Below, piece after piece: positions 46,494 through 54,558 of a stretch of DNA of 64,000 nucleotides. Location of the stretch: the NCBI GenBank assembly GCA_963795825.1, contig CAWCIW010000001.1, positions 558,001 through 622,000 of the forward strand, given 5' to 3'. The number at the start of each line of letters is the position of its first letter. Position 1 is the stretch's first letter. The notes under the pieces were generated by a model, which was not told the origin of the DNA, made no database searches, and saw nothing but the letters and a program-made list of their open reading frames with translations. Position numbers and translations under genes: made by a program. Source of the stretch: BOG-908 sp963795825. Its GTDB lineage: Bacteria; Pseudomonadota; Alphaproteobacteria; Acetobacterales; Acetobacteraceae.

Positions 46494-46750
46494 ATCACCA
46501 AGGACGCCAAGGCAGCCAAGAGCACCAAGGCTGGTTGCCAGGGAGCAGCCGCGGGGCCGGTGGTTAGGAATGCTTCGCGGAGAGCGGATAAAGATGTCCG
46601 TGGGGCAAATTATCTAATTCGAGATGCCGAATGCGCCTAAAACCGTAATTCGCGCGGAGCACATCTCCACCACGTAACCATGCGGACGCGTCAGGCACAT
46701 CGCGCCGCCCTCTTCTTGGTGTCCTTGGCTGCCTTGGTGTCCTTGGTGAT
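46494..46750. repeat. 257-bp element with 36-bp inverted CCAAGG-repeat ends
   Basis: Left end 46494-46529 (ATCACCAAGGACGCCAAGG...) and right end 46715-46750 are inverted copies with about 4 mismatches in 36 bases. The interior holds no convincing gene. It resembles a small non-autonomous mobile element or a long-stem RNA. Related CCAAGG sequence occurs at 23394-23450. Confidence 0.7.
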
Positions 46751-46793
46751 GAAAGCCGCGCCATACCCGACGCGTACATCCACCGCACCAGCC

Positions 46794-47369
46794 CTACAAA
46801 CGCCCGCCCTGCGCCGCCCCCGCTTCCGCCACCCCGCCCAGCCGCGCCAACACCGACGCCACATCCGGCAAAACCTCATACAGCCCGCGCGCGCTCTCCG
46901 ATGCGAACCCGTCCACGATCGCCGCTTCGAACGCGCCCAGCAACCCGTCCGCCCAGCCGCCGACATTGCAGATCAGCACCGGCTTGTCGTGCAGCCCCAA
47001 CTGCCGCCAGGTGATCACCTCTACCGTCTCGTCCAGCGTGCCGAGCCCGCCGGGCAGCGTCACGAACGCATCCGCACAGTCGAACATCCGCCGCTTGCGG
47101 GTGTGCATGCTGTCGGTGATCTCGAGCGACGAGAGGCCGGTATGGGCCACCTCCATGCGCGTCAGGAACTCGGGGATCACGCCCAGCACCGCGCCGCCGG
47201 CGGCCAGCGTCGCGTCGGCCACGGCCCCCATCAGCCCCACGCGGCCGCCGCCGTACACCAGCCGTATGCCGGCCTCGCCCAGCCCCTGCCCAAGTGCGGT
47301 GGCGGCGGCCAGCCAGGCCGGATCGCGCCCCGGCCGCGAGCCGCAGAAAACAACAACAGATCGTGCCAC
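46794..47369 (-). CDS. LOG-family cytokinin riboside 5'-monophosphate phosphoribohydrolase
   Basis: A 191-aa Rossmann-like protein (TIGR00730/LOG). Signatures are VVFCGSRPG, VYGGGRVGLMGAVAD, TRKRRMF and PGGLGTLDE. The family releases free bases from nucleoside monophosphates. I start at GTG 47369, which gives the family N-terminus VARSVVVFCGS; the open frame further upstream lies in the DUF1491 gene. Confidence 0.9.
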   Translation of the reverse strand: MARSVVVFCGSRPGRDPAWLAAATALGQGLGEAGIRLVYGGGRVGLMGAVADATLAAGGAVLGVIPEFLTRMEVAHTGLSSLEITDSMHTRKRRMFDCADAFVTLPGGLGTLDETVEVITWRQLGLHDKPVLICNVGGWADGLLGAFEAAIVDGFASESARGLYEVLPDVASVLARLGGVAEAGAAQGGRL

Positions 47370-47397
47370 GCTGAACCGGTCTCCCTGGCGACGCGGC

Positions 47398-47733
47398 CTA
47401 TACGATCCGCCCGTCGAAGGGCGGCAGATAGTCCGGCGCGTCGAATTCCACCACCCACAGATCCGGATCGCGGCCGACCTGGCGCGCCACATAGGCGTCG
47501 GCTACCTCCTGGGCCACCGGCTCGGCCCCGGTCGCCCGCATCCACGAGGGCGCCCCGTCGGTGCCGCTCACCTGGCTCAGCACGCACAGCCCCGCCGCCC
47601 CGCGCAGCACCACGAGCAGGCCGCCGGCATCGGCGTCGCCCCGGCGCAACACGGCGCCGCCGCGGCCGTCGTTGAACGCCAGCCTGAGGGCGGCCGACAC
47701 CCACAGCCCCGCCTTGATACGTCCGTCCGCCAT
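47398..47733 (-). CDS. DUF1491 protein
   Basis: A 111-aa protein typical of alphaproteobacterial DUF1491: RIKAGLWVSAALR, AVLRRGDADAGGLLVVL, SWMRATGAEPV and VGRDPDLWVVEFDAPDYLPP. Function unknown. It lies 28 bases before the LOG gene on the same strand, so they are probably co-transcribed. ATG at 47733. Confidence 0.85.
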   Translation of the reverse strand: MADGRIKAGLWVSAALRLAFNDGRGGAVLRRGDADAGGLLVVLRGAAGLCVLSQVSGTDGAPSWMRATGAEPVAQEVADAYVARQVGRDPDLWVVEFDAPDYLPPFDGRIV

Positions 47734-47815
47734 GGCGTGCCGTTCCCTTCCGCGCGCGATTGCGCCAGTTTGCGCGCTCTTCTGCCGGGATGCGCCGATG
47801 ACTGCCCACAGCACA

Positions 47816-48955
47816 ATGCCGCCACTCGCCTATGCCGGTAGCAGGAAGGAAGAAAGCAGTCCTTTTTTGAAAAAAAGGACCAAAAAACTTTTGCTCCTGG
47901 CGCATCTGAACCTGCCGGGTTTCTCCCGACGAAAGGGAGCTTTCGGACAGGGCAGGGAACAAAAGTTTTTTGGTCCTTTTTTTCAAAAAAGGACTGCTTT
48001 CTTTCTTGCCTTAGCGTGGGCCCCGTCCGCCCACGCCGCCGACAAGATAACCTTCGGCATAGACTGGCTCGCCGAGGCGGAATACGGCGGCTACTACCAG
48101 GCGATCGCCCAGGGCATCTACGCCAAACACGGCCTGGACGTGACGATCCGCCAGGGCGGCCCGCAGGTGAACCAGGCGCAGCTCCTGCTCGGCGGCCGGC
48201 TCGATTTCACCATCGCCGGCAACAGCTTCATCGCGCTGAACTTTGCCCGCGAGGGCCTGCCGTTCGTGGCGGTGGCCGCGATGTTCCAGAAGGACCCGTC
48301 GGTGATCATCGCCCATCCCGGCGTGGGCAATGACAGCTTCCTGGCGCTGAAGGGCCAGCCGATCATGATCGGTGCGGACACCCGCGTCGGCTGGTGGAGC
48401 TTCATGCGGCAGAAATTTGGCTACACCGACGACCAGATACGCCCCTATGCGTTCAGCCTGGCGCCGTTCCTGGCAGACAAGCACGCGATCCAGCAGGGGT
48501 ATCTCGGCTCCGAGCCGTTCCTGGTAAAGCAGGCCGGCGGGTTCGATCCTGTGGTGCTGCTGCTGTCGGATGCGGGGTTCACCGGCTATGCCAGCCTGAT
48601 CACCACCAGCCAGGCTTTGGTGCACAGCAATCCGACGCTGGTGCAGCGTTTCGTAGACGCCACCGCGGAGGGCTGGCAATCCTATCTGGAGAGCGATCCG
48701 GCGCCGGGCAACAAGCTGATCAAGCAGGCCAATCCGGACATGACGGACGCGCTGCTGGATTACGGCCGGGAGGCGCTGCGGGCGCACGGCATCGTGGAGT
48801 CGGGCGACGCGGTGGATGGCGGCATCGGGGTGATGACGGATACGCGCTGGCAGGATTTCTTCGCGGAGATGGCGCAGGCGGGGCTTTATGCGTCGGGTAT
48901 GGATTATAAGAAGGCGTATACGTTGCAGTTCGTGCGGCATAAGGCGGCGAAGTGA
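47816..48955 (+). CDS. NMT1/THI5-type ABC transporter substrate-binding protein, N-terminus fused to a repeat
   Basis: Periplasmic binding protein of the nitrate/sulfonate/thiamine-precursor type. The mature part begins ADKITFGIDWLAEAEYGGYY and has GGRLDFTIAGNSF. The end of a signal peptide, FFLALAWAPSAHA, is intact, but the residues before it (FFGPFFQKRTA and so on) are translated from the palindromic element 47842-48010. The nearest in-frame ATGs are at 47816 and 47798, before the repeat. So the repeat seems to have entered the 5' end in frame, or the true start was lost. The ATPase and permease genes follow across another repeat. Confidence 0.8.
   Translation: MPPLAYAGSRKEESSPFLKKRTKKLLLLAHLNLPGFSRRKGAFGQGREQKFFGPFFQKRTAFFLALAWAPSAHAADKITFGIDWLAEAEYGGYYQAIAQGIYAKHGLDVTIRQGGPQVNQAQLLLGGRLDFTIAGNSFIALNFAREGLPFVAVAAMFQKDPSVIIAHPGVGNDSFLALKGQPIMIGADTRVGWWSFMRQKFGYTDDQIRPYAFSLAPFLADKHAIQQGYLGSEPFLVKQAGGFDPVVLLLSDAGFTGYASLITTSQALVHSNPTLVQRFVDATAEGWQSYLESDPAPGNKLIKQANPDMTDALLDYGREALRAHGIVESGDAVDGGIGVMTDTRWQDFFAEMAQAGLYASGMDYKKAYTLQFVRHKAAK
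47842..48010. repeat. Palindromic intergenic element, copy 11
   Basis: AAGCAGTCCTTTTTTGAAAA arm, AAAAACTTTTGCTCC, a CTGCCGGG-type core and mirror-image right arm ending GGACTGCTTTC. It is read in frame as part of the following binding-protein gene. Confidence 0.92.
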
Positions 48956-49133
48956 GGAAGAAAGCAGTCCTTTTTCGAGAAAAAGGACCAAAAAGCTTTT
49001 GCTCCGACGCTTGCACGACGATCTGCGCTGGTTCTGCCGGCTTCCGCGTTTGCACGCGCAGTGTTGGTGATGATGCAGCCGTCGGAGCAAAAGCTTTTTG
49101 GTCCTTTTTCTCGAAAAAGGACTGCTTCCTGAC
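48956..49133. repeat. Palindromic intergenic element, copy 12
   Basis: GAAAGCAGTCC arm with CTTTTTCGAGAAAAAG, AAAAGCTTTTGCTCC, GACGCTTGCA core and GGAGCAAAAGCTTTTTGG right arm. It lies inside the ABC importer locus; its AAAAAGGA end is the only ribosome-site-like sequence before the ATPase gene. Confidence 0.92.
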
Positions 49134-49865
49134 TTGCTGACCCTGTCTTCCGTAACGCAGACTTTCCCGAACGGCGTAACCGCCCTCGCCGGCATAGACC
49201 TGCAAGTGAAACGCGGCGAGTTCCTGGTGCTCCTCGGCCCGTCCGGCTGCGGCAAATCCACGCTCCTCCGCCTGATCGCCGGCCTGGAACCGCCCACCGA
49301 CGGCACGCTGGCCTGGCGCAGCGGCCAGCCGCGCCCCGGCCAGGTCGGCTACGTGTTCCAGGACCCGGTGCTGATGCCGTGGGCCACCGCGCTGGAAAAC
49401 GTGGCGTTGCCGTTGCGCCTGCGCGGCTACGGACGGGAGGCGGCGGGTCTGGCGCAGGACGCGCTGGCCCAGGTGGGGCTGGCCGAATTCGCCGGCGCCC
49501 GGCCGCGTGCGCTGTCCGGCGGGATGCGCATGCGGGTGTCGATCGCGCGCGCGCTGGTCTCCCGCCCGGTGCTCCTGCTGATGGACGAGCCGTTTGCCGC
49601 GCTGGATGAGTTTACCCGTCACAAGCTCCAGGACCAATGCCTGGCGCTCACGGCCGAGCTGGGCTGCACCACCGTTTTCGTCACGCACTCGCTCTACGAG
49701 GCGGCGTATCTGGCGACGCGCGTGGTGGTGCTCTCGCCGCGCCCGGGCCGTATCGCCGCCGAGCTGCCGGGCGCGGCCGGCGCGCGCACCCGCGAGGGCT
49801 CGGCGTTCGCCGCGCGCGTGGCGGCGCTGACCCATGCGGTGAGGCGGATGGAGGCGGCGCCTTGA
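49134..49865 (+). CDS. ABC transporter ATP-binding protein (nitrate/sulfonate/taurine type)
   Basis: ATPase of the importer, 243 aa. Walker A is GPSGCGKST, the Q-loop VFQDPVLMPW, the signature LSGGMRMRVSIARA, Walker B LLLMDEPFAALDE and the H-switch VTHS. The likely start is TTG at 49134, right after the repeat, with AAGGA from the repeat arm 12 bases upstream. Its stop overlaps the permease start (TTGA). Confidence 0.92.
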   Translation: MLTLSSVTQTFPNGVTALAGIDLQVKRGEFLVLLGPSGCGKSTLLRLIAGLEPPTDGTLAWRSGQPRPGQVGYVFQDPVLMPWATALENVALPLRLRGYGREAAGLAQDALAQVGLAEFAGARPRALSGGMRMRVSIARALVSRPVLLLMDEPFAALDEFTRHKLQDQCLALTAELGCTTVFVTHSLYEAAYLATRVVVLSPRPGRIAAELPGAAGARTREGSAFAARVAALTHAVRRMEAAP

Positions 49866-50608
49866 ACCGGTGGGCGCCCTGGCTGTCGTTCGCGGCGGCG
49901 CTGCTGCTGTGGCAGGTGGTGGTGATGGCCAGCGGCGTGCCGGCCTATCTGGTGCCCACGCCAGTGGCGATCGCCGGCGCGTTCGCCGCGGACGCGCCCG
50001 GGCTGCTGCGCGCGCTGTTGGCCACGTTGTCCGTCACCGCTGCGGCCCTCGTGCTGGCCTGTGTGTTCGGCGTGGGGCTGGCGGCCGTGATGTCCGCCAG
50101 CCGGTGGGCGCGCGCGGCGTTGCAGCCCTGGACGGTGATCGCGCAGGTGACGCCTGTGGTGGCCGTGGCGCCGCTGATCATCGTGTGGGTGGGCGATCCG
50201 TTCGCGGCGATGGTGGTCTGCGCCACGGTGGTGGCGTTCTTCCCGGTGTTCTCCAGCACGGCGACCGGCCTGGCCGCGACGCCGCCCGAGCTGCTCGACC
50301 TGTTCCGGCTGAATGGCGCCTCGGTGTGGCAGACGGTGTTTCGCCTGCGCTTGCCGGCCGCGGTGCCCTATTTCCTGGCGGGCCTGCGTGTGTCGGGCGG
50401 GCTGGCGCTGGTGGGCGCCGTGGTGGCCGAGTTCGTGACGGGGGCGGGGGGCACGGCGTCCGGCCTGGCGTTCCGGATTTTGGAGGCGGGGTATCGGCTG
50501 CAGACGGCGCGCATGTTTGCGGCTCTGGCGTTGCTGTCGGCGGCGGGGCTGGCGATCAGTGCGTCGTTGGGGTGGGTTAGCCGGCGGGCGCTGGTGCGGT
50601 TTGGGTGA
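49862..50608 (+). CDS. ABC transporter permease
   Basis: A 248-aa integral membrane protein with about six helices and the EAA-loop segment ELLDLFRLNGASVWQTVFRL. Starts at TTG 49862, overlapping the ATPase stop. With the binding protein and ATPase it forms a complete importer; the substrate may be a pyrimidine, riboflavin or sulfonate-like molecule, which the sequence does not settle. Confidence 0.9.
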   Translation: MNRWAPWLSFAAALLLWQVVVMASGVPAYLVPTPVAIAGAFAADAPGLLRALLATLSVTAAALVLACVFGVGLAAVMSASRWARAALQPWTVIAQVTPVVAVAPLIIVWVGDPFAAMVVCATVVAFFPVFSSTATGLAATPPELLDLFRLNGASVWQTVFRLRLPAAVPYFLAGLRVSGGLALVGAVVAEFVTGAGGTASGLAFRILEAGYRLQTARMFAALALLSAAGLAISASLGWVSRRALVRFG

Positions 50609-50611
50609 GGG

Positions 50612-50795
50612 GTAAGGCAAGACAGCGAGTCCTTTTTCGCGAAAAAGGACCAAAAAGCTTTTGCTCCGGCGCCTGCGCGAAAGCCTGGTCTCAAATTGCA
50701 AGTCGATGCGGCTGCAGAAAGAGCCAACTCCTCGTGCAGGCGTCACAGCAAAAGTTTTTTGCTTCTTTTTTGCAAAAAAGAAGGCCTTCCTTTCC
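50612..50795. repeat. Palindromic intergenic element, copy 13 (GGCGCCTGC core)
   Basis: CTTTTTCGCGAAAAAG, AAAAGCTTTTGCTCC, GGCGCCTGCGC...GTGCAGGCGTC core and TTTTTTGCTTC right arm. It ends 1 base before the LysR start codon. Confidence 0.9.
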
Positions 50796-50796
50796 T

Positions 50797-51675
50797 GTGA
50801 CCCTAGAACAGCTCCGCGTGTTTGCCGCCGTAGCCGAACGCCAGCACGTAACCCGCGCGGCCGAAACGCTGCACCTCGCCCAATCCGCCGTAAGCGCCAC
50901 CATCGCCGCCCTCGAAGCCCAGCACGGCACCAAACTGTTCCACCGTATCGGGCGCGGCATCGCCCTCACCGAAGCCGGCACGCTGTTCCTCGCCGAAGCG
51001 CGCGCCGTGCTCGCCCGCGCCGCCGCCGCCGAACAGGTGCTGGCCGAACTCGGCGGCCTGAAACGCGGCACGCTGCGCGTCCAGGCCAGTCAGACGATCG
51101 CCGGCTACTGGCTGCCGCGTCATTTGGTCGCCTACCGCCTGGCGCATCCTGGCATCGCCATACAATTAGGTGTGGGCAACACCGCGCAGGTCGCGGCCGC
51201 CATACATGACGGCGCGGCCGAGCTCGGCTTCGTGGAGGGCGACGTGGACGACCCGGCTTTGGTGCGCCGTGTGGTGGCGCGCGACCGCCTCGTCGTGGTG
51301 GTCGGCGACGGCCATCCCTGGGCCGGCTGCGCGACGCTCGCGCCCGCCCGCCTCGCCGACAGCGACTGGGTGTTGCGCGAGCCAGGCTCCGGCACCCGCG
51401 CGATGTTCGAGGCGGCGATCGCGCCCCACCGCCCGGCGTTGCGCGTGGCGCTCGAGCTGCCGTCCAATGAGGCGGTGCGCGCGGCGGTGGAAGCCGGCCT
51501 CGGCGCCACCGCGATTTCCGCCTCGGTGGCCGCACCCGGGCTGGATTCCGGCCGGCTGCATCTGGTCGGGTTCGACCTGCCGGACCGCGACTTCACCGTG
51601 GTGCGACACGCCGAGCGCGCGCCGAGCAGCGCTGCCCAGGCACTCCTGTTAGCGCTCGGAACCGATCTGACTTAG
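50797..51675 (+). CDS. LysR-family transcriptional regulator
   Basis: A 292-aa regulator with N-terminal HTH (LEQLRVFAAVAERQHVTRAAE...LHLAQSAVSATIAALE) and a periplasmic-binding-like effector domain. GTG start at 50797, directly at the end of a repeat. The next gene, 81 bases on, encodes a YeiH exporter; LysR-YeiH pairs are common, so it probably controls that gene in response to a sulfur compound. The pair's usual arrangement is divergent; here they are co-directional. Confidence 0.9.
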   Translation: MTLEQLRVFAAVAERQHVTRAAETLHLAQSAVSATIAALEAQHGTKLFHRIGRGIALTEAGTLFLAEARAVLARAAAAEQVLAELGGLKRGTLRVQASQTIAGYWLPRHLVAYRLAHPGIAIQLGVGNTAQVAAAIHDGAAELGFVEGDVDDPALVRRVVARDRLVVVVGDGHPWAGCATLAPARLADSDWVLREPGSGTRAMFEAAIAPHRPALRVALELPSNEAVRAAVEAGLGATAISASVAAPGLDSGRLHLVGFDLPDRDFTVVRHAERAPSSAAQALLLALGTDLT

Positions 51676-51756
51676 CGATCGATCTTATCGCAAAGCAGCG
51701 TTGGAGTGATCGTTCCGACGGGCGCATATCCTGGCGCGTAGCCAGGAGCGCCGCCG

Positions 51757-52812
51757 ATGACCGCCACAGCCGTAACCGCCCCGCTCGAACACGCGCGCGC
51801 CACGCACCACAATGCGCCGTTCGCGCCAGGGCTGCTCGCCTGCCTGGCCGTCGCCGGCGCGGCCTGGCTGCTGCAGCGCGCCGAACTCGCGCTGTTCGGC
51901 CGCGCCTGGCTCGACACGCTGGTGCTCGCCATACTCGTCGGCGTGGCGGTGCGCGCCGCCGGCCTGCCAATGCGCGCCTGCGACCGCGGCGTGCGGTTCA
52001 GCGCGCATTTCCTTCTCGAGGCGGCCGTGGTGCTGCTCGGCGCGTCGGTGAGCGTGCGCGCGCTGGCCGGCGCCGGGCCGGCGCTGGTCGGCGGCATCGC
52101 CTGCCTGGTGGCGCTGGCAATTTGCGTCAGCTACGGCATCGGCCGCGCGCTGCGCCTGCCCCACCGCATGGCGCTGCTGGTGGCGTGCGGCAATTCGATC
52201 TGCGGCAACTCGGCGATCGCCGCCGTGGCGCCGGTGATCGGGGCCTGCGCCGCGGACGTTGCCGCGGCGATCGCGTTTACCGCGGTGTTCGGCGTGGTGG
52301 TGGTGCTCGCGCTGCCGCTGGCCATCCCGCTGCTCCACCTGAACACCATCGCCTACGGCACGCTGGCCGGCCTCACCGTATATGCTGTGCCGCAGGTGCT
52401 CGCGGCCACGGCGCCGGCGGGCGCGCTCGCGGTGCAGGTCGGCACGCTGGTCAAGCTGGTCCGGGTGCTGATGCTGGGGCCGGTGGTGCTCACCTTTTCG
52501 GTGCTCGCCAGCCGCTCCGGCCCGGCGGCGCGCCTGCACCTGCACCGGCTGGTGCCCTGGTTCATCGTGGGGTTCCTGGGGTTGGCCGCCGCCCGGGCGT
52601 TGCATGTGCTGCCGGCGGCCTGGCTGGGGCCGATCGGGGCGGTGGCCGAGGTTCTGACCGTGGTGAGCATGGCGGGGCTGGGGCTGGGGACGGATCTTTC
52701 CGCATTGGCGAAGGCCGGGTGGCGGGTGAGTTTGGCGGTGGTCTTGTCGCTGGGAGCTTTGTTTGTGGGGGCGGTGGTGCTGGTTTGGCTGGCGGGCGTG
52801 GGCAGGGTTTAG
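51757..52812 (+). CDS. YeiH/UPF0324-family putative sulfate exporter
   Basis: A 351-aa membrane protein with about ten helices. Conserved segments are LLEAAVVLLGASVS, ACGNSICGNSAIAAVAPVI and MAGLGLGTDLSAL. ATG 51757 has AGGAG 9 bases upstream. The family is annotated as a sulfate or sulfite-related exporter on limited evidence. Confidence 0.88.
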   Translation: MTATAVTAPLEHARATHHNAPFAPGLLACLAVAGAAWLLQRAELALFGRAWLDTLVLAILVGVAVRAAGLPMRACDRGVRFSAHFLLEAAVVLLGASVSVRALAGAGPALVGGIACLVALAICVSYGIGRALRLPHRMALLVACGNSICGNSAIAAVAPVIGACAADVAAAIAFTAVFGVVVVLALPLAIPLLHLNTIAYGTLAGLTVYAVPQVLAATAPAGALAVQVGTLVKLVRVLMLGPVVLTFSVLASRSGPAARLHLHRLVPWFIVGFLGLAAARALHVLPAAWLGPIGAVAEVLTVVSMAGLGLGTDLSALAKAGWRVSLAVVLSLGALFVGAVVLVWLAGVGRV

Positions 52813-53034
52813 GCTAGGCTAGCTAGGCAAAGGCTAGGCTAGGCAAGGCAAGGCCTTCTTTTCTGAAGAAAAGAAGCAAAAGACTTTTGGGGGTGCTGTC
52901 GCGCCCAAGCTGGATAAAGGCGGGCCTGCGTCATAGGGTGCAGGCGCTTGCAGCAGCGAAACGAGATAAAAGTTTTTTGGTCCTTTTTGCAAAAAGGACT
53001 GCTTGTGCCTTGCCTTGCCTTACCTTGCCTTGGC
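52811..53034. repeat. Palindromic intergenic element, copy 14, with expanded AGGCTAGGC/AGGCA ends
   Basis: Inner parts as in other copies, but the outer ends are stretched. On the left there are several AGGCTAGGCTAG and AGGCAAGGC units. On the right there are CCTTGCCTTGCCTTACC units, which are their complement. The pentamer AAGGC, seen once or twice at other copies, has been multiplied here. Confidence 0.9.
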
Positions 53035-53101
53035 TGACGTTCGCGCATCGCCGCCACGCTGTCCTGTTGGCACTCCGAAGTCTCGCGCGTAAAACATGCC
53101 C

Positions 53102-53326
53102 ATGAGCAAAGCCCCACAGCGCAACCTCTCCGAAGGGCAGCGCGCCTATGAAGCCAAACGCGCCGCCAAAGCCGGCATGTCGCTGGAGAAATGGCTGGCC
53201 GGCAAGGATCGCGAGGCGGCCGACGCCGCGCGCGCATTGGAGAAGGCGCGTCTCGCGGAGGCCAAGCCGACCAAGCCGCCTGGGCTGATCAAGCGCATTC
53301 TCGACCGGGCGCATAAGCCGATCTGA
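53102..53326 (+). CDS. Small basic protein, unknown
   Basis: A 74-aa protein, charged and helical (MSKAPQRNLSEGQRAYEAKR, then SLEKWLAGKDREAADAARAL, ending GLIKRILDRAHKPI). No membrane helix or known motif. ATGs at 53096 and 53102 are both possible. Codon use and the charged helix pattern support a real gene. Confidence 0.55.
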   Translation: MSKAPQRNLSEGQRAYEAKRAAKAGMSLEKWLAGKDREAADAARALEKARLAEAKPTKPPGLIKRILDRAHKPI

Positions 53327-53329
53327 CCG

Positions 53330-53380
53330 TAGGCAAGCAAGCAGTCCTTTTTTGGAAATAAAGGACTGCTTGCTTTCCTG
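53330..53380. repeat. Palindromic element reduced to its outer arms (locus 15)
   Basis: AGGCAAGCAAGCAGTCC joined through TTTTTTGGAAATAAA to GGACTGCTTGCTTTCCTG. The whole inner core is missing, leaving a single near-perfect hairpin about 50 bases long. Confidence 0.9.
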
Positions 53381-53386
53381 ACCCCC

Positions 53387-54436
53387 ATGCCCCTGATCGC
53401 CCACGCCGACTGGAGCAAACACGCCGCCAAACGCTGGATGACCGTCATCCAGCCGGACAACCTCGTTCTTGCCCCGGAGCCCGTAGGTCCGCCCGAAACC
53501 CTCGTCGCCCGCCTGCAGGCACGGGCTCGCGGCGCCGGCGTGGCGCTCGGCCTGGATTGCCCGCTCGGCCTGCCGCGCGCTTATGCCAGCCGCCACGCCA
53601 CCGCGGCCGATTTCCCCGGCTTCCTGCGCGCTTTGGCACCGGACGCGCCGTTCCTGGACGTGGCTGCCCGGCTCGACGAGATCTCGCCGGCCCGGCCGTT
53701 CTACCCGGCGCGCGGGGTGCGCGGCATGACCCGCCTGTCGCACGCTCTGGCGCTCGGCCTGCCGGACGCCGCCGCCCTGTGCCGCGCCTGCGACCTTGCC
53801 ACGGCGGACCGCCCGGCCGGGGCGCCGCTGTTCTGGACGCTGGGCGCCAACCAGTCCGGCAAGGCGGCGATTTCCGCCTGGCGGGATTTGGTGGGGCCGG
53901 CGTTGCGCGGCGGCGCGCTTCTGTGGCCGTTCGACGGCGGCCTGCGCGCGCTGCTGGCGCCGGGCGCGGTTGCGATCGCGGAGACGTACCCGGCCGAGGC
54001 GATGCGCCATCTCGGCGTGGCGATGCGCGGCAGCAAGCGGCGCCAGGCGGACCGGGCGGCCTGCGCGCCGGCGCTGCACGCGGCCCTGCAAAAATTGGGC
54101 GCGGCTGCGGACGGACCGTTGCGTATGGCGATCGCGGACGGTTTCGGCCCCGACTCCGCCGGCGAGGACAGGTTCGACTGCCTGCTCGGCGCCCTCTGCG
54201 TGCTGGGGGTGGTGAGTGGCCACCGGGCGGACAGCGTTCCCGACGATATATGGCTGTGGCGCTGGGAGGGCTGGGTACTCGGCCAGTCCTGTACCTCTCA
54301 AGTAGCAATGAGTATGCACGTACACCGAAATATGGCGAAAACTATTCTTCAGCCGATCATTCTCTCACTGGTTGTATTATTCCTGAGATTAATTAATGTT
54401 TCCTGGACCGACGAGCAGAAAAGCAACATAGTTTAG
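53387..54436 (+). CDS. DUF429 protein with unusual C-terminal tail
   Basis: A 349-aa protein. The DUF429 (RNase H-fold, predicted nuclease) region runs to about residue 304, with MPLIAHADWSKHAAKRWM, GLDCPLGLP, AIAETYPAEAM and the near-terminal DDIWLWRWEGWVLGQ. The remaining ~45 residues (SCTSQVAMSMHV...), with a hydrophobic stretch and AT-richer codons, are not family-like. The normal stop may have been lost, or a frame break lies near 54295. Confidence 0.75.
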   Translation: MPLIAHADWSKHAAKRWMTVIQPDNLVLAPEPVGPPETLVARLQARARGAGVALGLDCPLGLPRAYASRHATAADFPGFLRALAPDAPFLDVAARLDEISPARPFYPARGVRGMTRLSHALALGLPDAAALCRACDLATADRPAGAPLFWTLGANQSGKAAISAWRDLVGPALRGGALLWPFDGGLRALLAPGAVAIAETYPAEAMRHLGVAMRGSKRRQADRAACAPALHAALQKLGAAADGPLRMAIADGFGPDSAGEDRFDCLLGALCVLGVVSGHRADSVPDDIWLWRWEGWVLGQSCTSQVAMSMHVHRNMAKTILQPIILSLVVLFLRLINVSWTDEQKSNIV

Positions 54437-54454
54437 GCGTCTGGCACCCGTAAG

Positions 54455-54475
54455 GGTTAACATCACGAATTCGTG
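54455..54475. promoter_or_regulatory. CACGAATTCGTG palindrome upstream of the PEP-CTERM gene
   Basis: GTTAACATCACGAATTCGTG. Shares ATCACGAATTCGT and a GTTAA a few bases before it with 31171-31191. It lies about 85 bases before the PEP-CTERM start codon, so it is a candidate operator. Confidence 0.4.
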
Positions 54476-54558
54476 GCGCTGTTTTTTGACACAAATGTGT
54501 TGAGACGGCGTATTCGGGCGCAGCTATAGTGACGCTAGTCAATACTGGAGAAGGTCCC

